Assembly (NCBI GenBank): GCA_963965975.1 | Contig: OZ014414.1 | Location: 1,959,501 to 2,023,500, forward strand | Reading direction: 5' to 3' | Source of the DNA: Xestospongia bergquistia | Lineage: Eukaryota; Porifera; Demospongiae; Haplosclerida; Petrosiidae | Length of the DNA: 64,000 nucleotides | Shown here: positions 24,346 to 37,503 of the stretch, piece after piece | How the letters are laid out: every line of letters begins with the position of its first letter | Numbering within the stretch: position 1 is the first letter of the stretch | Notes under the pieces: generated by a model | What the model saw: the letters and a program-made list of their open reading frames with translations, nothing else | Databases searched by the model: none | What the model was told of the DNA's origin: nothing | Made by a program: the position numbers and the translations under genes

Positions 24346-26220
24346 TTATTATGCTACATATCTTAATTTGAAATTGTTGATGGTCATCAAATCATTTTCA
24401 TAATATCAAAATGTAGATATGTATTGTTGTTTTGTTAGTTACCTTATTATGTATTATTATTATTATTTACCAAATAACTTAATCCTAATTTTAATTGCCT
24501 ATACTTTTAACTTTCTGGATACAATCGCTAAACGCACTAAACTACTGATTAACTTCATCAGTTAAAATTAATGAGCGTGACTCAGTAAAAACGCAAAAGT
24601 CGTAAGTAGCAGACATAATTACTACTAGTTGCTTAAAATTAAGTATTATATAAAAATCAACTGTTTATAATAAAACATCTTTTAATGTGTGGATGAAAAT
24701 AAATCATATCAAATTAAGCTCAATGTAGAAATGATTGCATGAATATCCCTACATATTATTCCATATTATGAAGTTATAATGTTTTGTTATGATATTTTAA
24801 AACAATTCTATAAGAAATCTAGTATAAAAGGCTATAATGTCTCAGAAAATTTCTTCATAGGTACTAGTTAAGTCATTTTTCTAGTAAAGGTGGGTTTCAA
24901 TGATTATTGTAACATTAACAGGAACACTGTCCAGAGAGGAAAGGAATATGCAGAAATAAGAAAGTAAAAGTAAATGTTAAAACCACAGAAAAAGGACGTA
25001 TGTCAACTACTACTTACATGCCACCTGTAACTATAATAGATTTAATTTAATATTAGAATAATATTGACACCATAAACAATCAAGGAATATATAGTATTCC
25101 TTATATAATAATATATTATACTTTACAGAAAAATAGACTAAGCATTATTATATTATATGTCATATTGATAAGATTTAATGTTATGATAAGACTTGTATAT
25201 ATTTTATATTAACTAGCAGAGTAAACATAGTCTGTATGACTTTAATAAGAATTTTTTCAACAGCAAGCTAAGAAATTCACTGCATGTAAAGTTGACTCTA
25301 TCATGTTTTTTAGACTAGAAAAGCTATTCTGATAATTTGGTAATTTACTTGTCTAAACATTTGTCCTTGTTATTTTTAAAAACCAAAAGTAGTTCCCCTA
25401 AACCAGCTTTGTTTGATAATAATGGTCCTCCCTTATCAAAAATGTTACTAGTACTCCAGACAATTTTTGAAAACCAAACTTTAATTAGTCTGGCAATTCT
25501 TATCCTAAATGATTATAATAATTATACTCAAGACTACTTGGTCCTTCAAGATCAGATGGAATTTTGAGATGTGTTGAAATTGTGAATACTCTACCAATAA
25601 AATATTTGAAGTATCATGTTTATCTAATATAAAAGAAACAATGGATGTTCTAATCAAACTCTTTCTTTAATAACCTCAGTACTGATGCTATTGTTGTACC
25701 AACATACAGTTGTGGTCTAGCGAGCTAGCACCTCCTCTTTTCAAAAAGTCGACCTGAGGAGGAGGGTCTAGAAGCAAACTAAGCTTACTGCTTCATTGGA
25801 ATGTATGGAATGTTGTAAAGTACAACAATGTTTATATAGTAGTTATAACTGGAATTACTATTACCATGAAGTTGTGTGTTCATGAAGTATGACAATTAAC
25901 CTGAACCTTATTACAGAGCACCAAATAGTTTTGTTAGTGTAGATATCACTGACCTGTATTAACTATTTTTATTTTATTGTTATCTTTTGTGATGTGTGTC
26001 TATTTTTGTTGATGCTACATTAATTGACTTTGTTTACAATGTCTCCTATTCACTATTGTAATAAACTAATGTCTCTTTACCTGAAAGCTTGAGTCTTTCC
26101 AAGGACCACATCCTATTTGTAATCCACCAATCACAATCTGCAGTCATTGATTTAACATTGATTCTTCTGTGTTCTGTATGTCAACTAACCTGAGCCTGTA
26201 AGACCAGAATATGAAGACCA
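24346..26220. other. Spacer after receptor copy A
   Basis: The first 250 bp are a conserved 3' flank shared with the other receptor copies (36210-36480, 50730-51000, 56560-56830, 59050-59230). A conserved short frame of unknown function lies at 25395-25567. The stretch 25690-25860 (GGTCTAGAAGCAAAC, TTGGAATGTATGGAATG) is a diverged partner of 29440-29520. Nothing else recognised. Confidence 0.5.
25395..25567 (+). pseudogene. Conserved short coding-like segment of unknown function, copy 1
   Basis: The translated frame contains PALFDNNGPPLSK, T-I-F-E-N-Q-T-L-I-S and YLVLQDQ. Two related segments at about 37640-37817 and 42020-42198 keep the same frame open (PALFDINGPPLPK, SDQTLI, IIDDCNNYNH, YLVFQDQFNGNF). 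Maintenance of frame in three copies suggests an exon of a former or current gene. I do not recognise the protein; it may be a transposon piece. Confidence 0.35.
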
Positions 26221-27420
26221 TTTCCTTCATGAATTTGTGTATATAATTAATGATCTGCAATTGCAATGATGATGTTTGCATAGATCAAAATAGTAATAAT
26301 AATAATACAGAAATAATGGACACCTGTTAGAATATCAATAATATTTGTATGATAATGGTAAGCAATAAGGAGATCTATACAAAGATCATCATTCTAACTG
26401 CTTATCATTAATAATATACAAACATTCTTGATAATCTGACAACTGTTACCTCAATATCATAACAGAACTAATCACTCTAATCTTCCACACTATATCTGTA
26501 TTACCTCTTGAGCTGTGGTTCATTCAGCTGTTAAAAGTTTCCAACAGTCTTCCACTAACTCTGTAAGACCAGAAATAAAGTCTCAACATTTCCTACATGA
26601 GATAGTGTGTATCAAATCAATCTGCAATTAGAATGATGATGTTTGTATAGACCAAAATAATAATTATAAATAAGATACCTGTTAGACTATCAATAATGTT
26701 TTTATTATTATGGTAACAATAATGGGATCTGTCTCAAAGCATCATCATACTATTTGCTAATGGTGAAGAGTATCTAGAAGATTTTGAAAACAATGTGGAC
26801 AATGTTGATATATTAATGTCTTCTGGACTTGTGACTGCAAAGAGGAAAAGAATTTCAAGATCTCTCGAAAAATACACAAAATAACTAAATATTCTTCTTG
26901 TGTGACGTCTAATGTTTTCATTTTTAACATACTTATGAGGAAATATAATGCAAGATGTCATAACTACACGAGTTATGAACAGAAGGGTAGGAATGAAGTT
27001 TAAGTTGGGAGGGCTGACCTTATAATTTAGTTGCATTATATTATTAATTAAACATCAAAAATGACCAAAAAGTTAATTTGTCTGTCATTAAAGGAAACGA
27101 ACTCTTTAGCTATTTCTAATAAGTTTATGTTATCAGTATGGTCCTTATTTGTACATAACAGCATGACATAGTTTAGTTGTTCTTGGGTCATTGTACTTTG
27201 TAGATAATTTTTTAGTTGGCGTAAGGTTAAAAAAATGTATTCCGTTCTATTAATACTTTTGTTATAGCAATTAATTTTACAGAAGGTAACATGACCACAC
27301 AATAATGTGGTGATTGATTGTTAATGTACACCAATTAACAAAATAACCACTTCAGTCAAGAGGTTATTGTGTACATAGTCTTGAGTGCAAATCAGGGGGC
27401 TTAGCCCCAGATTTGAAGTG
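26220..27420. repeat. Segmental duplication of the copy A upstream region
   Basis: This block repeats 18340-19495 nearly base for base, including the dispersed inverted repeats and the hAT-like element. It ends inside the element (GATTTGAAGTG then unrelated AAAAGAGAG) where copy 1 continues with GGGGGGCCTG. Confidence 0.85.
26980..27420 (-). mobile_element. hAT-like non-autonomous element, copy 2 (right end missing)
   Basis: Starts CAGAAGGGTAGGAATG after AGTTATGAA, the same insertion site as copy 1, so it was carried here by segmental duplication rather than by new transposition. The minus-strand frame 27302-27048 retains LRQLKNYLQSTMTQEQLNYV. A small insertion breaks the frame near 27048, and the right terminal repeat is absent. 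Confidence 0.8.
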
Positions 27421-30240
27421 AAAAGAGAGAACAATGGTAGATGTTGTAAAGAGGAGGGTATGTCTTATTTTATTTTATGACATCATAATGACATTTTACA
27501 GGAAGTTGCTATTATAGTTTTATTTAAGAGGAGGAGCAACATGTGTCTATTATTGATCAACCCAATCATCAAAGGAAAATGCTAATAAAAAGTATGAGAC
27601 ATAACAATATTTTTAGCACTAATTATATCTGCTTTGCTTATGTATATTCCTTGTTCACATAGGACTATTGCAAATATTTACCATGGTCACCTAATATACC
27701 TCATATAGAAGAATAGATAGATGCATATTATATGTAATATTTAATGTTAAAATATGTAGGTACATACAGTGCTTATAATTGTAGTACTAACATATTTAGC
27801 AATAGGCATAAATATTAATATCAATGTTTATAGTAGAGATATGTATCTATGAACATATTTGGCTTCTTATATTTGTTCCTATTTGTCTCTTTTTTGCAGA
27901 TACTGAATATTTTCAGCAAAAAAGAAAAAATTACTATCAAAAAATAACTAACACTACACAAGCTATTTTTAAGATTAATTTTATATCCTAGTTGAGAGAA
28001 AGTTGACTGAATAATATTATATTTGCGTGAAATTAATAAGGTTTAATATTATGATAACACTTATATATGCCTTATATGAACTAATTGAGTAAGCATAGTC
28101 TGTATGTCTCAGACAATTGTATAGGGTCCAATGTTTATACTAATTTTAGTGAAATTTTAAGTTTATTGGGTTCTAACATCTACTCAAGTGATGCTTTCTT
28201 TAATATATATATATTTTGGCTTCTATCATATATTATGCATTATAATTACTCTTAGTATGCATTTTATGTCAACTTTGGCCTTTTATAATGCTTGCAAACA
28301 TAAATCATGTATAATTTTCATGTAACTATTTGTATAATTTGCACACATAGTAGCATAATTGTAGTGGCAACTTATATATGTATGTTTTATAAGTACATAT
28401 TCAATCATAAGAGTTGTTGGCCATACAGTTATGTTAATATCCTTTGTACATATTAGGGCAATCAAAGAAAAACAATTATTCATGTCTAAACATGCTACAG
28501 GATCCAATCATATTAAATATACTTTTGACATACAATGCACTAAATTTGCTATTAATAAAGATATTAACAGAATTAAGTATCAATTACAATGTTCAAATGA
28601 GAAAATGTGTGATTAAAAGCTAATATAGGCTATGCTGTCTTAATTAGTATGTCACTATATAATAGAGATGTTGTCCAATATCATGATATCACAAGTAAAG
28701 CTCTAAGTGAAGTTTATATGTATAATACAATTATGTATAATATATAAAAGAAGCCAGAATAAAAAGATGACTTTGTTATTATAACATAATTAATTTTAAA
28801 TTCAATTATATTAGTATAAACATATACAGACTATGTTTTAGCTACAAATGTAACACACAATGTCATTCTATGAACTTGGCTTTACCTCATATATTATACC
28901 TATATAATATATACATGTACATATCCGATTTTGACATTACAACCTTATCAACTTTTGAATCAAATTCAATACTATTATTAAGTCTGATATTCTGTCAACC
29001 GTGATATCAAAATGTAGGGTATAGTCTTCAATAATTTGATAGTGTAAACATTATTTATATATAAAACACATATGAAACATATATATTATGTCTGATTATA
29101 ACATTAAACTATAATGACTTCACAAAAATATAATATTAATTAGTCTGATTTCTGTCAACTATGATATCATACTATTGCTATCAACTTCAAACATGTAATA
29201 TTAGTCTGAATTCCTTTTAACTAAGATATCATACTATGTAGGAAAAAGCCCTGATTGTTGATAGTAATACCAACAATAGTTCCATTACTTATTACTAAAA
29301 TAGATAATGAGATATAACAACACTTCCAATATTACATTGCTTACCACTAGCTCCATTACTAGAAGCAGTAGGTTTTGTTCCTCCTACTGAGATAGGCCTA
29401 CAGTTGATGAAGGTCTATGTATCCTGAACGGGTAAACTGAGGGACGAAGGAGGATCTAGAAACAATTTTTCTTATTGGAATGTATGGAATTTGGGGCAAT
29501 ACCACAATGTTTACGAGGTTGATGAAAATAATATTTCTTAGTGAGCTTCCTTATTTCATTCTTTTCATCGTGAAGAATTGAACGACAATAAAACAGAAAA
29601 ATTAACTCAATTGGTCCAACAGTTTAGATAACCACTATGTAAACATTGAGGTTCTGCCACACATTCCAAAGCTAATGCATAAACCTAGTTAACTCCGCCT
29701 CTTGTATTAACCAGTTTATATTGTAACAGTTTGTTTAGTAATGTCATATACATGTAGATATTTAGATCAGTCAAATGAATGTCAAATATTTTGATCTATA
29801 TATGGAAATATCATCATTCTAATTTCTGATCATTAATAATATACAAAGATTCTTGATAATTTGACAGCTGTTACCACAATATCACAACAGAACAAATCAC
29901 TTTAGCCTTCTACACTATATCTGTAGTACCTGTGGATCTTCAGCTGCTAAATGTCTCCAAGAGTCTTCCAGTAATTCTGTAAGACCAAGAAATGAATATT
30001 CAATATTTCCTTCATGATATACTATTAATGATCAGTAATTGGAATGATGATCTTTGCATAGATCATCATAATAATACAGAAATAATGGACACCTGTTATA
30101 GACTATCAATAATGTTTGCATTATTATGCTTGCAAGTGTGACAGCTATGCAAACATCATCATTCTAATTGTTGATCATTAATAATATAAAAACATTCTTA
30201 ATAATCTGACAGCTGTTAACTCAACATCATAGCAGAACAA
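27421..30240. other. Repeat-rich spacer upstream of copy B
   Basis: No supported gene. It holds the GGAGGAGCAACATGTGTC repeat (27531; inverted relative at 7470), a module copy at 28090-28300 shared with the left cluster, and dispersed inverted repeats around 29820-30230. Small frames at 28283 and 28431 overlap on opposite strands without recognisable content. Confidence 0.4.
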
Positions 30241-30252
30241 ATCACTCTACCC

Positions 30253-30743
30253 CAGTGGGGTAGGAATGAAGTTTAAGTCTTGGGGGCTGACCTTATATTT
30301 AGTTGTGTTATATTATTAAACATTAAAAATGACCAAAAAAATTAATTCGTCTGTCATTAAAGGAAACAATCTCATTAACTATTTCTAATAAGTTTACATT
30401 GTCAGTACGGCTGTTATGTGTATCTAACAGCATGACATGGTTTAGTCATTCTTGGGTCATACTACTTCGTAGGTAACTTTTTAGTCGGCATAAGATTGTT
30501 GAAAAAGTGTGTTCTGTTCTATTAATACTTTTGTTATAGCAATTAATTTTACAGAAGGTAACATGACCACACAATAATGTGGTGATTGATTGTTAATGTA
30601 CAAAAATTAACACAATAACCACTTCAGTCAAGACATTATTGTGTATATAGTCTTGAGTGCTAATCATGGGTCGCTTAGCCCCCCCCCTGATTTGAAGTTG
30701 GAGGGCCTTCAACCCCCTTGTCACCACATTTCCTATCCCTATG
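30253..30743 (-). mobile_element. hAT-like non-autonomous element, copy 3
   Basis: Element of 491 bp, left end CAGTGGGGTAGGAATG, right end TTTCCTATCCCTATG, flanked by an exact 8-bp duplication CTCTACCC (30245-30252 and 30744-30751). It interrupts the dispersed block AATCACTCTA/CTTCTACAC known intact at 8510 and 18569. The transposase-like frame is degraded. Confidence 0.88.
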
Positions 30744-30751
30744 CTCTACCC

Positions 30752-31286
30752 TTCTACACAATATCTGTAGTACCTCAGCTGTGGATCTTCAGCTGCTAAA
30801 TGTCTCCAACAGTCTTCCACTAATTCTGTAAACTTGTGTATACAATTAATGATCAGTAATATAGTCAGCAAAAGTGATGAATATTCATATCTTGTAGCTA
30901 TGACATCATTACATTATATTACCTCATAAGTATATTAAAACTGAAATGATTAGATGTTTACAAGAAGAACACTTAGTTTTAATGTGTATTTTTGGGAGAT
31001 CTTAAGATTCTTATATATACTCTTTATAATTACATATACAGAAATATTGGACACCTGTCAAACTACCAAGAGTGTTGTATATTATTAATGATAAGCAATT
31101 ATTATGATGATGTTTAGAAACAGATCTCATTCTTACCAACAATAACAATACAAACATTATTGATAGTCTAACAGATGTCCATTGTTTCTGTATTATTATT
31201 ATCATCTATTCAAACATAAGTGCTAATAGTAGATATAATATAATCAGTTGACAATAGTCTGCATTCATGTTATTAGTGAGCTAGTC
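30752..31286. other. Proximal upstream region of receptor copy B
   Basis: Contains an inverted-repeat element at about 31040-31190 (arms with GGACACCTGTCAAACTACC and its inverted partner GACATCTGTTAGACTATC), then a block at 31225-31286 conserved upstream of the other receptor start codons (TAGTAGATATAATATAATCAGTTGAC, then GTGAGCTAGTC before the ATG). This block is a promoter/5'-UTR candidate. Confidence 0.5.
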
Positions 31287-31862
31287 ATGTTTACTGCTGT
31301 GTGTCTCTACATCATATCTCTTAGTTATCTGACAACTAAAGCTGGAGATGTTAAAATGTAAGTTATATACTAGTGCTGAGAGAGGGGTAGGAATGAAGTT
31401 TAAGTTAGGGGGCTGACCTTATATTAATTGCGTTATATTATTAAATACCAAAAATGACCAAAAAATTAATTTGTCTGTTGTTAAAGGAAACAAACTCTTT
31501 AGCTATTTCTAATAAGTTTATGTTATTAGTACAGTCCTTATGTGTATGTAACAGCATGACATGGTTTATTTGTTCTTGGATCATAGTACTTTGTAGGTAA
31601 TTATTTAGTCAGCGTAAGTTTAAAAAAGAGCGTTCCGTTCTATTAATGCTTTTGTTATAGGAATTAATTTTATAGAAGGTAACATGACCACACAATAATG
31701 TGGTGATTGATTGTTAATGTACACAAATTAGCACAATAAGGTTATTGTGTACATAGTCTTGAGTGCAAATCAGGGGGGTTTACACACCCTGATTTGATGT
31801 TGGGGAGGGGGCTTCAACCCCACCCCCCTTTCCTACCCCTAAGAGTGCTAATATAGTACTGT

Positions 31863-31914
<52 letters not shown>

Positions 31915-34900
31915 ATCTATCTTTCTCTCTCTCTCTCTTTCTATCTCTCTCTCTCTCTTTCTATCTATCTATCTCTCTCTCTCTATATATATATATCTTT
32001 AGTAACATAGAATTCTCACTAGTTCTCCAATATACACCTAATAATACCTATAATTGTTCACCATTGAATGTACCAAATGAAGGTGTTCTCATTAAAGCAT
32101 TAATAGACAATACTACAGTTGTTCCACTTCATTTCTATTATGTAAATGGAACAGAAGATAATTATAAAATTAAACATATTCCCACAGTGACCTTCATTAG
32201 CTCATCATTTCTTAATTTAACATATAATGCTACTCCATATAATGCTAATACATATGCTAAATATACCACATATACTGTCCCATTTACTGCCTCATCAGCT
32301 GTTGGACCATATCTTTATAACATTAGCATTGACAATGATCTACTGTTAAATCAAACAGTACGTTTTGCATGGAATCAAACATACATAGCAGCTCGTGCTA
32401 ATTGTGATGTGTGGGCATTAGACAACATCAGTATATCTCTACAACAAAATGGATGTTATCGACAAATATATCAACTGGATTTTAACAGTGGGGAAATTCC
32501 TGATTGGGATCTTATTAACTCAACTATCTCATTTAATTCTAGTCAATGTGATAGTTCAAGTGGTTGTCTTTATTTTACTGGTGGTCCTGACTATAATGTA
32601 GTAGCAAGTCGTCAAGCAACATCCCCAATGTTAGATCTTCATGTTATTACACCTGTTACTCTACCATCTTCACCTACTACTTATAAAGAGAATATATGTA
32701 ATAATGATGACAATATAATGTAAGTAATATCTTTATATATCAATAAGTACAGTATACTTCTTTTTTCTCAGAATTATAAGTTTCTTACTTCAATTAACTC
32801 AATTCATTGGACCTGGTCCATGTAATGATACCTCACCTAATGCTATCCTTCTCTCTCTACATACTGAAGATACCTCATCAGCTTTGGCATATTTTGTACC
32901 AGTGGGTAACAAATACTGGCCTTATTTTAATGGAAGTAGTTTATATAATGTTCCAATATACTCTCCTAGTAGTACTCAGAATACAGTAATTATAACATGT
33001 CTTAATAATAATATCAATCAATTTTCATTGAGTTGGATACAAGAGAACTATACTATTAATAAAGATATCTGGAGTCTTAGTCAAGTCAATATAACATTGG
33101 AACAATACGAGTTATGTTATAAAAATGAGTGAGTAGTAATTCTTTATATTATATTCTAATAATACCTTGTAGATCTTGGAGTCTTTATAATGGGAATATA
33201 TCACAATCATTAAATACTAATAAGAGTACATTGATGTTTGATAATGGAAATGGGTCATCACCACGTAGTGCTAATCATTCTTTCTCCAATCATTGTGACA
33301 TATCTGCACCTGCTGTAACAACCTCTACTATTGAACCCTCAGTATCAACTATAGTCAGTTTGATTAGCACTAATGTTATATTTACCCCATCTCCAAGTCC
33401 TATAAATTGTTTTACTGATGGTATATGGCCAGAGACACAACCTGGTTATAATGTCACTGGGTCATATTGTTATAAAGGAACTGTTAATGGTAAATGATAA
33501 TTTCTCTTTACATTATAATCCTCTTTAACAGGTACCAGACTATGTAAACAAGATGGAAAGTGGGATGATAATATTTATTGTTTTACTAGTAAACAATTTA
33601 ATACTGTATTATCAAAAGTATAGCACTAATGTAATTTATAACATTATCATTCACTCTATTACATACACAGATCAATAGTTCTTCTCTAATAGCTTTGGAA
33701 CTATTAAGTGAAAATAATGAAGAGATAACAGTTGATCAAACCATTTTCTTATTGTCTACTATTATTAATAACCAGTTAAACCAGTCACCAGAACCTGTTT
33801 CAATTAATTTCACTAAGGTATGTACAATATAATGTAATAATTAATGACAATTAATGATATTATCATAGTATTTCAATAATATTATTAATAATGTACTGAC
33901 AAACAAGACCATTCCTGATAATGAGGTTAATTTATAATTGATTACTGGATAATCATATCAATAGTTACAGGATAAGAGGCGATCTATTGGTAGTCAACTA
34001 CTTCTAACGTTAGATATATTTGCACTATATCTTTATAATACTACAGGACTACAAATGATAGGAGATAATATTGGTAGGTATATATCCATAAGTTGGTTAA
34101 TTTATGTCTCTCTTGTATATATAGCATTTATTGTTAAAGAGATTACAACTATAACTGGTCCAATTCAAGCAATATCTCTTAATAATAATTCTATTACATT
34201 ACCTCCTGATATATTTGATAATATATCTGTTAAAATAGCCTCATTTTACTACCAGAACTTATCAAGATGGTTACCAGTTCATCATCCTAACCAATCAGTC
34301 ATATCTCCAGTTCTCTCCTCTGCTAATTGTACAAACTGTTCTATAACAGGTTTGACTAAACCAGTTAACATTGTGTTTAACCTGTCCAGTCAACAGGTAT
34401 AGCAAAATACATTCAGTGGTCATACCAACCATATTTTTTCTCTACACAGATATCAAGTACTGATGATTTATCTTGTGTATATTGGAAGTTTCAATTGTAC
34501 ATAGTACTTGAAAATATATAATGAGTGTATTATATCTCCAATTAGATCTGATATAACATTACCAAGTGGTGAGTGGAACACCAATGGGTGTGGTCTTATT
34601 AGTCGAGAGGGTTTAACAATAAAATGTCAATGTGATCATCTAACACATTTTGCTATTCTACTTAGTCCAGGAGTACAAGTACATTAGTCTGTCTGTCTAT
34701 ATATATACCTGTCTATTTTATAGGTTAGTGACAAAGATCGTAAGATCCTTCAAACTATAGGTGTTATGTTAATACCTATCTCTCTGATATGTATGTTACT
34801 GACAATATTAACCTATGTTTGTATGAGGTATGATACACATGCATATTGCAGATAATTTATATATGTCCATAGATCACTGTGGAATATGAGGAATTATATT

Positions 34901-36209
34901 CATGTTATGTTATGTAGTAATTTATTGATAGCACAACTCTTGTTTGTAGTGGGTATTGAACAAACGGAGTATTGGGTATGTGGTCATGTGACTCTCATGT
35001 GATTATTATTGGTGTATATTATTTAGTTTGTATGTTCAGCAATAGCTGTAGTACTACAGTACATGTATCTAGTGACATTTATGTGGATGTTAATGGAGGG
35101 TGTTGTCTTATATGTTGCTTTGGTTAGAGTCTTTGTGTCACGCCCTAAACAACACATAATGCGTTTTACACTACTGAGTTATGGTTTGTTAATTCTATTC
35201 ATTGACATATAAATTATTATGATAATTATTAGGTATTCCTGGAGTATATATGTTGATTATAGTACCCATTGGGTATCTTGTTGGTACCGATGAAATCCAC
35301 ACCCACTACTTATTTTACAAAAATCAAAAACTGATTGCGTGAGTAATGAAGATGTAATAACTAAATTTATTTATTTTATAGATGTTGGTTAAATTATGAG
35401 AGTGGATTTATATGGACATTTATTGCACCAGTTATACTAATACTTTTAGTAATTTTAATGAATAGATTGATTGATAATAATATGATGACACTTTTTAGGT
35501 CAATATTGGGTTCTTCATCATGTCTATTGTGATAATAGGAAAACATCAAAAACGTCAACAACATAAAGATGAAACTGCTAATATCAAGTATGATGTATTT
35601 ATTTTGTTTTTGGTCATTTTTTCTGCAGACAATTTATAAAAGCTTCTATATCACTTACTATAGTGATGGGTATAGGATGGCTAGCTAATGTTCTTTTTTT
35701 CTCAGACAAATTACTCTTTATTGCATATATAATGACAGTCTTTATTGCTGGTCAAGGTATTATTATCTTCATACTTTATGTCCCTCTCTCTAAACCTGTA
35801 AGTCTGATTATCATTACTAGTGAAGATAAATATCACAAAGACACACATGTACACATATGTAAATACAGGTTAGAGAGGCATACTTAAAATGGTTGTATAA
35901 TAAAGAAAGAAAATCTCAAGTCTTTAGCAAAAATTATTTCACTAACGCAGCTTCATTGAGGACATCAGTAAGTTTCAATAATGTCATTATCATGATATCT
36001 TATTTTTTACAGAATATTGTTAAAAAGTCTGAAAGATCAGTTCCTTCTGTTAATAACTCTGGACAATATACTCTAGGAACAGTTGATGGTATGTATGTAT
36101 ATATGTATAGCTGGTAATGATCTATTGTTTAGTATCAGAAAGTGCAGTAGATACTTTTAAGAAATTAAAGAATGCTGAACAAAGTAACGAAACTAAACTG
36201 GTCATGTAA
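31287..36209 (+). CDS. Adhesion GPCR with reelin-type repeats, copy B
   Basis: Twenty exons: 31287-31357, 32003-32719, 32772-33128, 33173-33489, 33532-33617, 33671-33817, 33971-34073, 34125-34396, 34450-34496, 34546-34678, 34724-34827, 34873-34975, 35027-35183, 35233-35338, 35382-35448, 35499-35587, 35629-35797, 35869-35967, 36013-36088, 36133-36209. Total 3297 nt, one open frame of 1098 aa. Same architecture as copy A: signal peptide, reelin-like repeats, Thr/Ser stalk, HRM (W-P, YCYKG, KQDGKW), GAIN, GPS with CQCDHLTHF (predicted cut Leu738|Thr739), 7TM including a TM5 with APVILILLVNIGFF, tail ending NETKLVM. Exon 20 carries six extra codons relative to A. Intron 1 contains a hAT-like element and a CT microsatellite. 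No inactivating change seen. Confidence 0.85.
31380..31843 (-). mobile_element. hAT-like non-autonomous element, copy 4, in intron 1 of copy B
   Basis: Element of 464 bp, left end GAGAGGGGTAGGAATG, right end TTTCCTACCCCTAAG, flanked by AGTGCTGA (31372-31379) and AGTGCTAA (31844-31851), one mismatch. It sits 22 bp after the exon 1 donor, oriented against the receptor. The transposase-like frame is broken. Confidence 0.85.
31866..32000 (+). repeat. CT microsatellite in intron 1 of copy B
   Basis: CTCT/TATC pyrimidine-rich run up to the exon 2 acceptor at 32002. Confidence 0.9.
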
Positions 36210-37060
36210 TTATCATGTTCCAATGAAGGAGCTAAGATTGTATTGTAGTTTTAAATTGTTGATAGTCAACAAATTATAAACATTCATAATATCAAAATGT
36301 ATTGTTGTTTTGTCGGTTACCTGATTACGTTGTTATTATTATTATTTATCACATAACTTAATTGTAATTTTAGTTGCCTATACTTATAATTTTCTAAATA
36401 CAATTGCTGAAATATACACTTGATTAACTTCATCAGTTAATATTAATGAGAGTGACTCAGTAAATACACAAAAGCTGCTAAATTTAAGTAGCAGACATTG
36501 TTCCTAGTTGCTTAAAGTATATATTAATATCAACAGCATATAATTAAACACCATTTAATGTAGTGATGATGGTAAAATATATTAATTAGCTCAATGTAGG
36601 AATAATTGTATGAACATCCCTACATATTATATAATACTATCAAAGGTATAATGTTTTGTTACAATATTATAGTGGAATTTTAAGGCAAACAATACTATAA
36701 AAAATCTAAAATAAAAGGCTATAATGCTTCAGTAAATTTCTTCATAGGTACAAGTTAAGTAAAGGTGAGTTGCAGTGATTATTACAACTTTAATAAGGAA
36801 CACAATGCAGAGAGATAAAGATGTGCAGAAAAGATAGAACAAAGATAAATGTTAATCCACAGAAAGAGGAATACGTCACCTACTACTTACATTCCATCTT
36901 TAATATAATAAATTTAATTTAATTTTAGAATAATATTTACACTATGAACAATCAAGGAATATATAGTTTTCCTGATATAGTATTATATCTTTTATATATT
37001 ATATTAGTTTTTAGTTTTGAAAGTATTCTGACTCGAGATTAATTTTTGGCTCTAGATTGA
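36210..37060. other. 3' flank and spacer after copy B
   Basis: Shares the receptor 3' flank with copy A (24346-25030). No gene recognised. Confidence 0.5.
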
Positions 37061-37074
37061 AAGAGGGCAGTCAA

Positions 37075-37365
37075 CCAGTTTTTCTCTGAGCATCATCATC
37101 TACAAGCTCTTTTACTAATAATTCAGCTGCTTGCTTATAACCTTCTTGACTAGTTAACTTTTTGGCTGTCACTCCATTCTTTGCCTGGATGTTCATGTCT
37201 GCATCTCCTTTTAACAGTAGTTCAGCAATCTCGATTTGACTGTTTTACTGGCTAGCATTAGGGCAGTCCATCCTTCTTCCTGAATATTCACTGCATCTCC
37301 TTTGAGAAGTATAGGTCAGAAACTTTAGTATAACTGTTTTGACAGCTATCATTAAGGCATATATG
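37075..37365 (-). pseudogene. Ankyrin-repeat gene fragment
   Basis: Read on the minus strand the sequence encodes ankyrin consensus pieces: N-I-Q-E-E-G-W-T-A-L-M-L-A-S, then E-L-L-L-K-G-D-A-D-M-N-I-Q-A-K-N-G-V-T-A, ending in an acidic helix with AAELLVKELVDDDAQ. A frameshift separates the two repeats (around 37235) and another lies near 37310. No start or flanking exons are visible. This is a dead fragment of about two and a half repeats. Confidence 0.75.
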
Positions 37366-37503
37366 TAATATTATGTAATAGTATATTATTATAGTTGACA
37401 GAAAAATAGACTAAGCATTATTATATTATATGTCATATTGATAAGATTTAATATTATGATAAGACTTGTATATAAAATATTAGAGTAATCATAGTCTGTA
37501 TGA

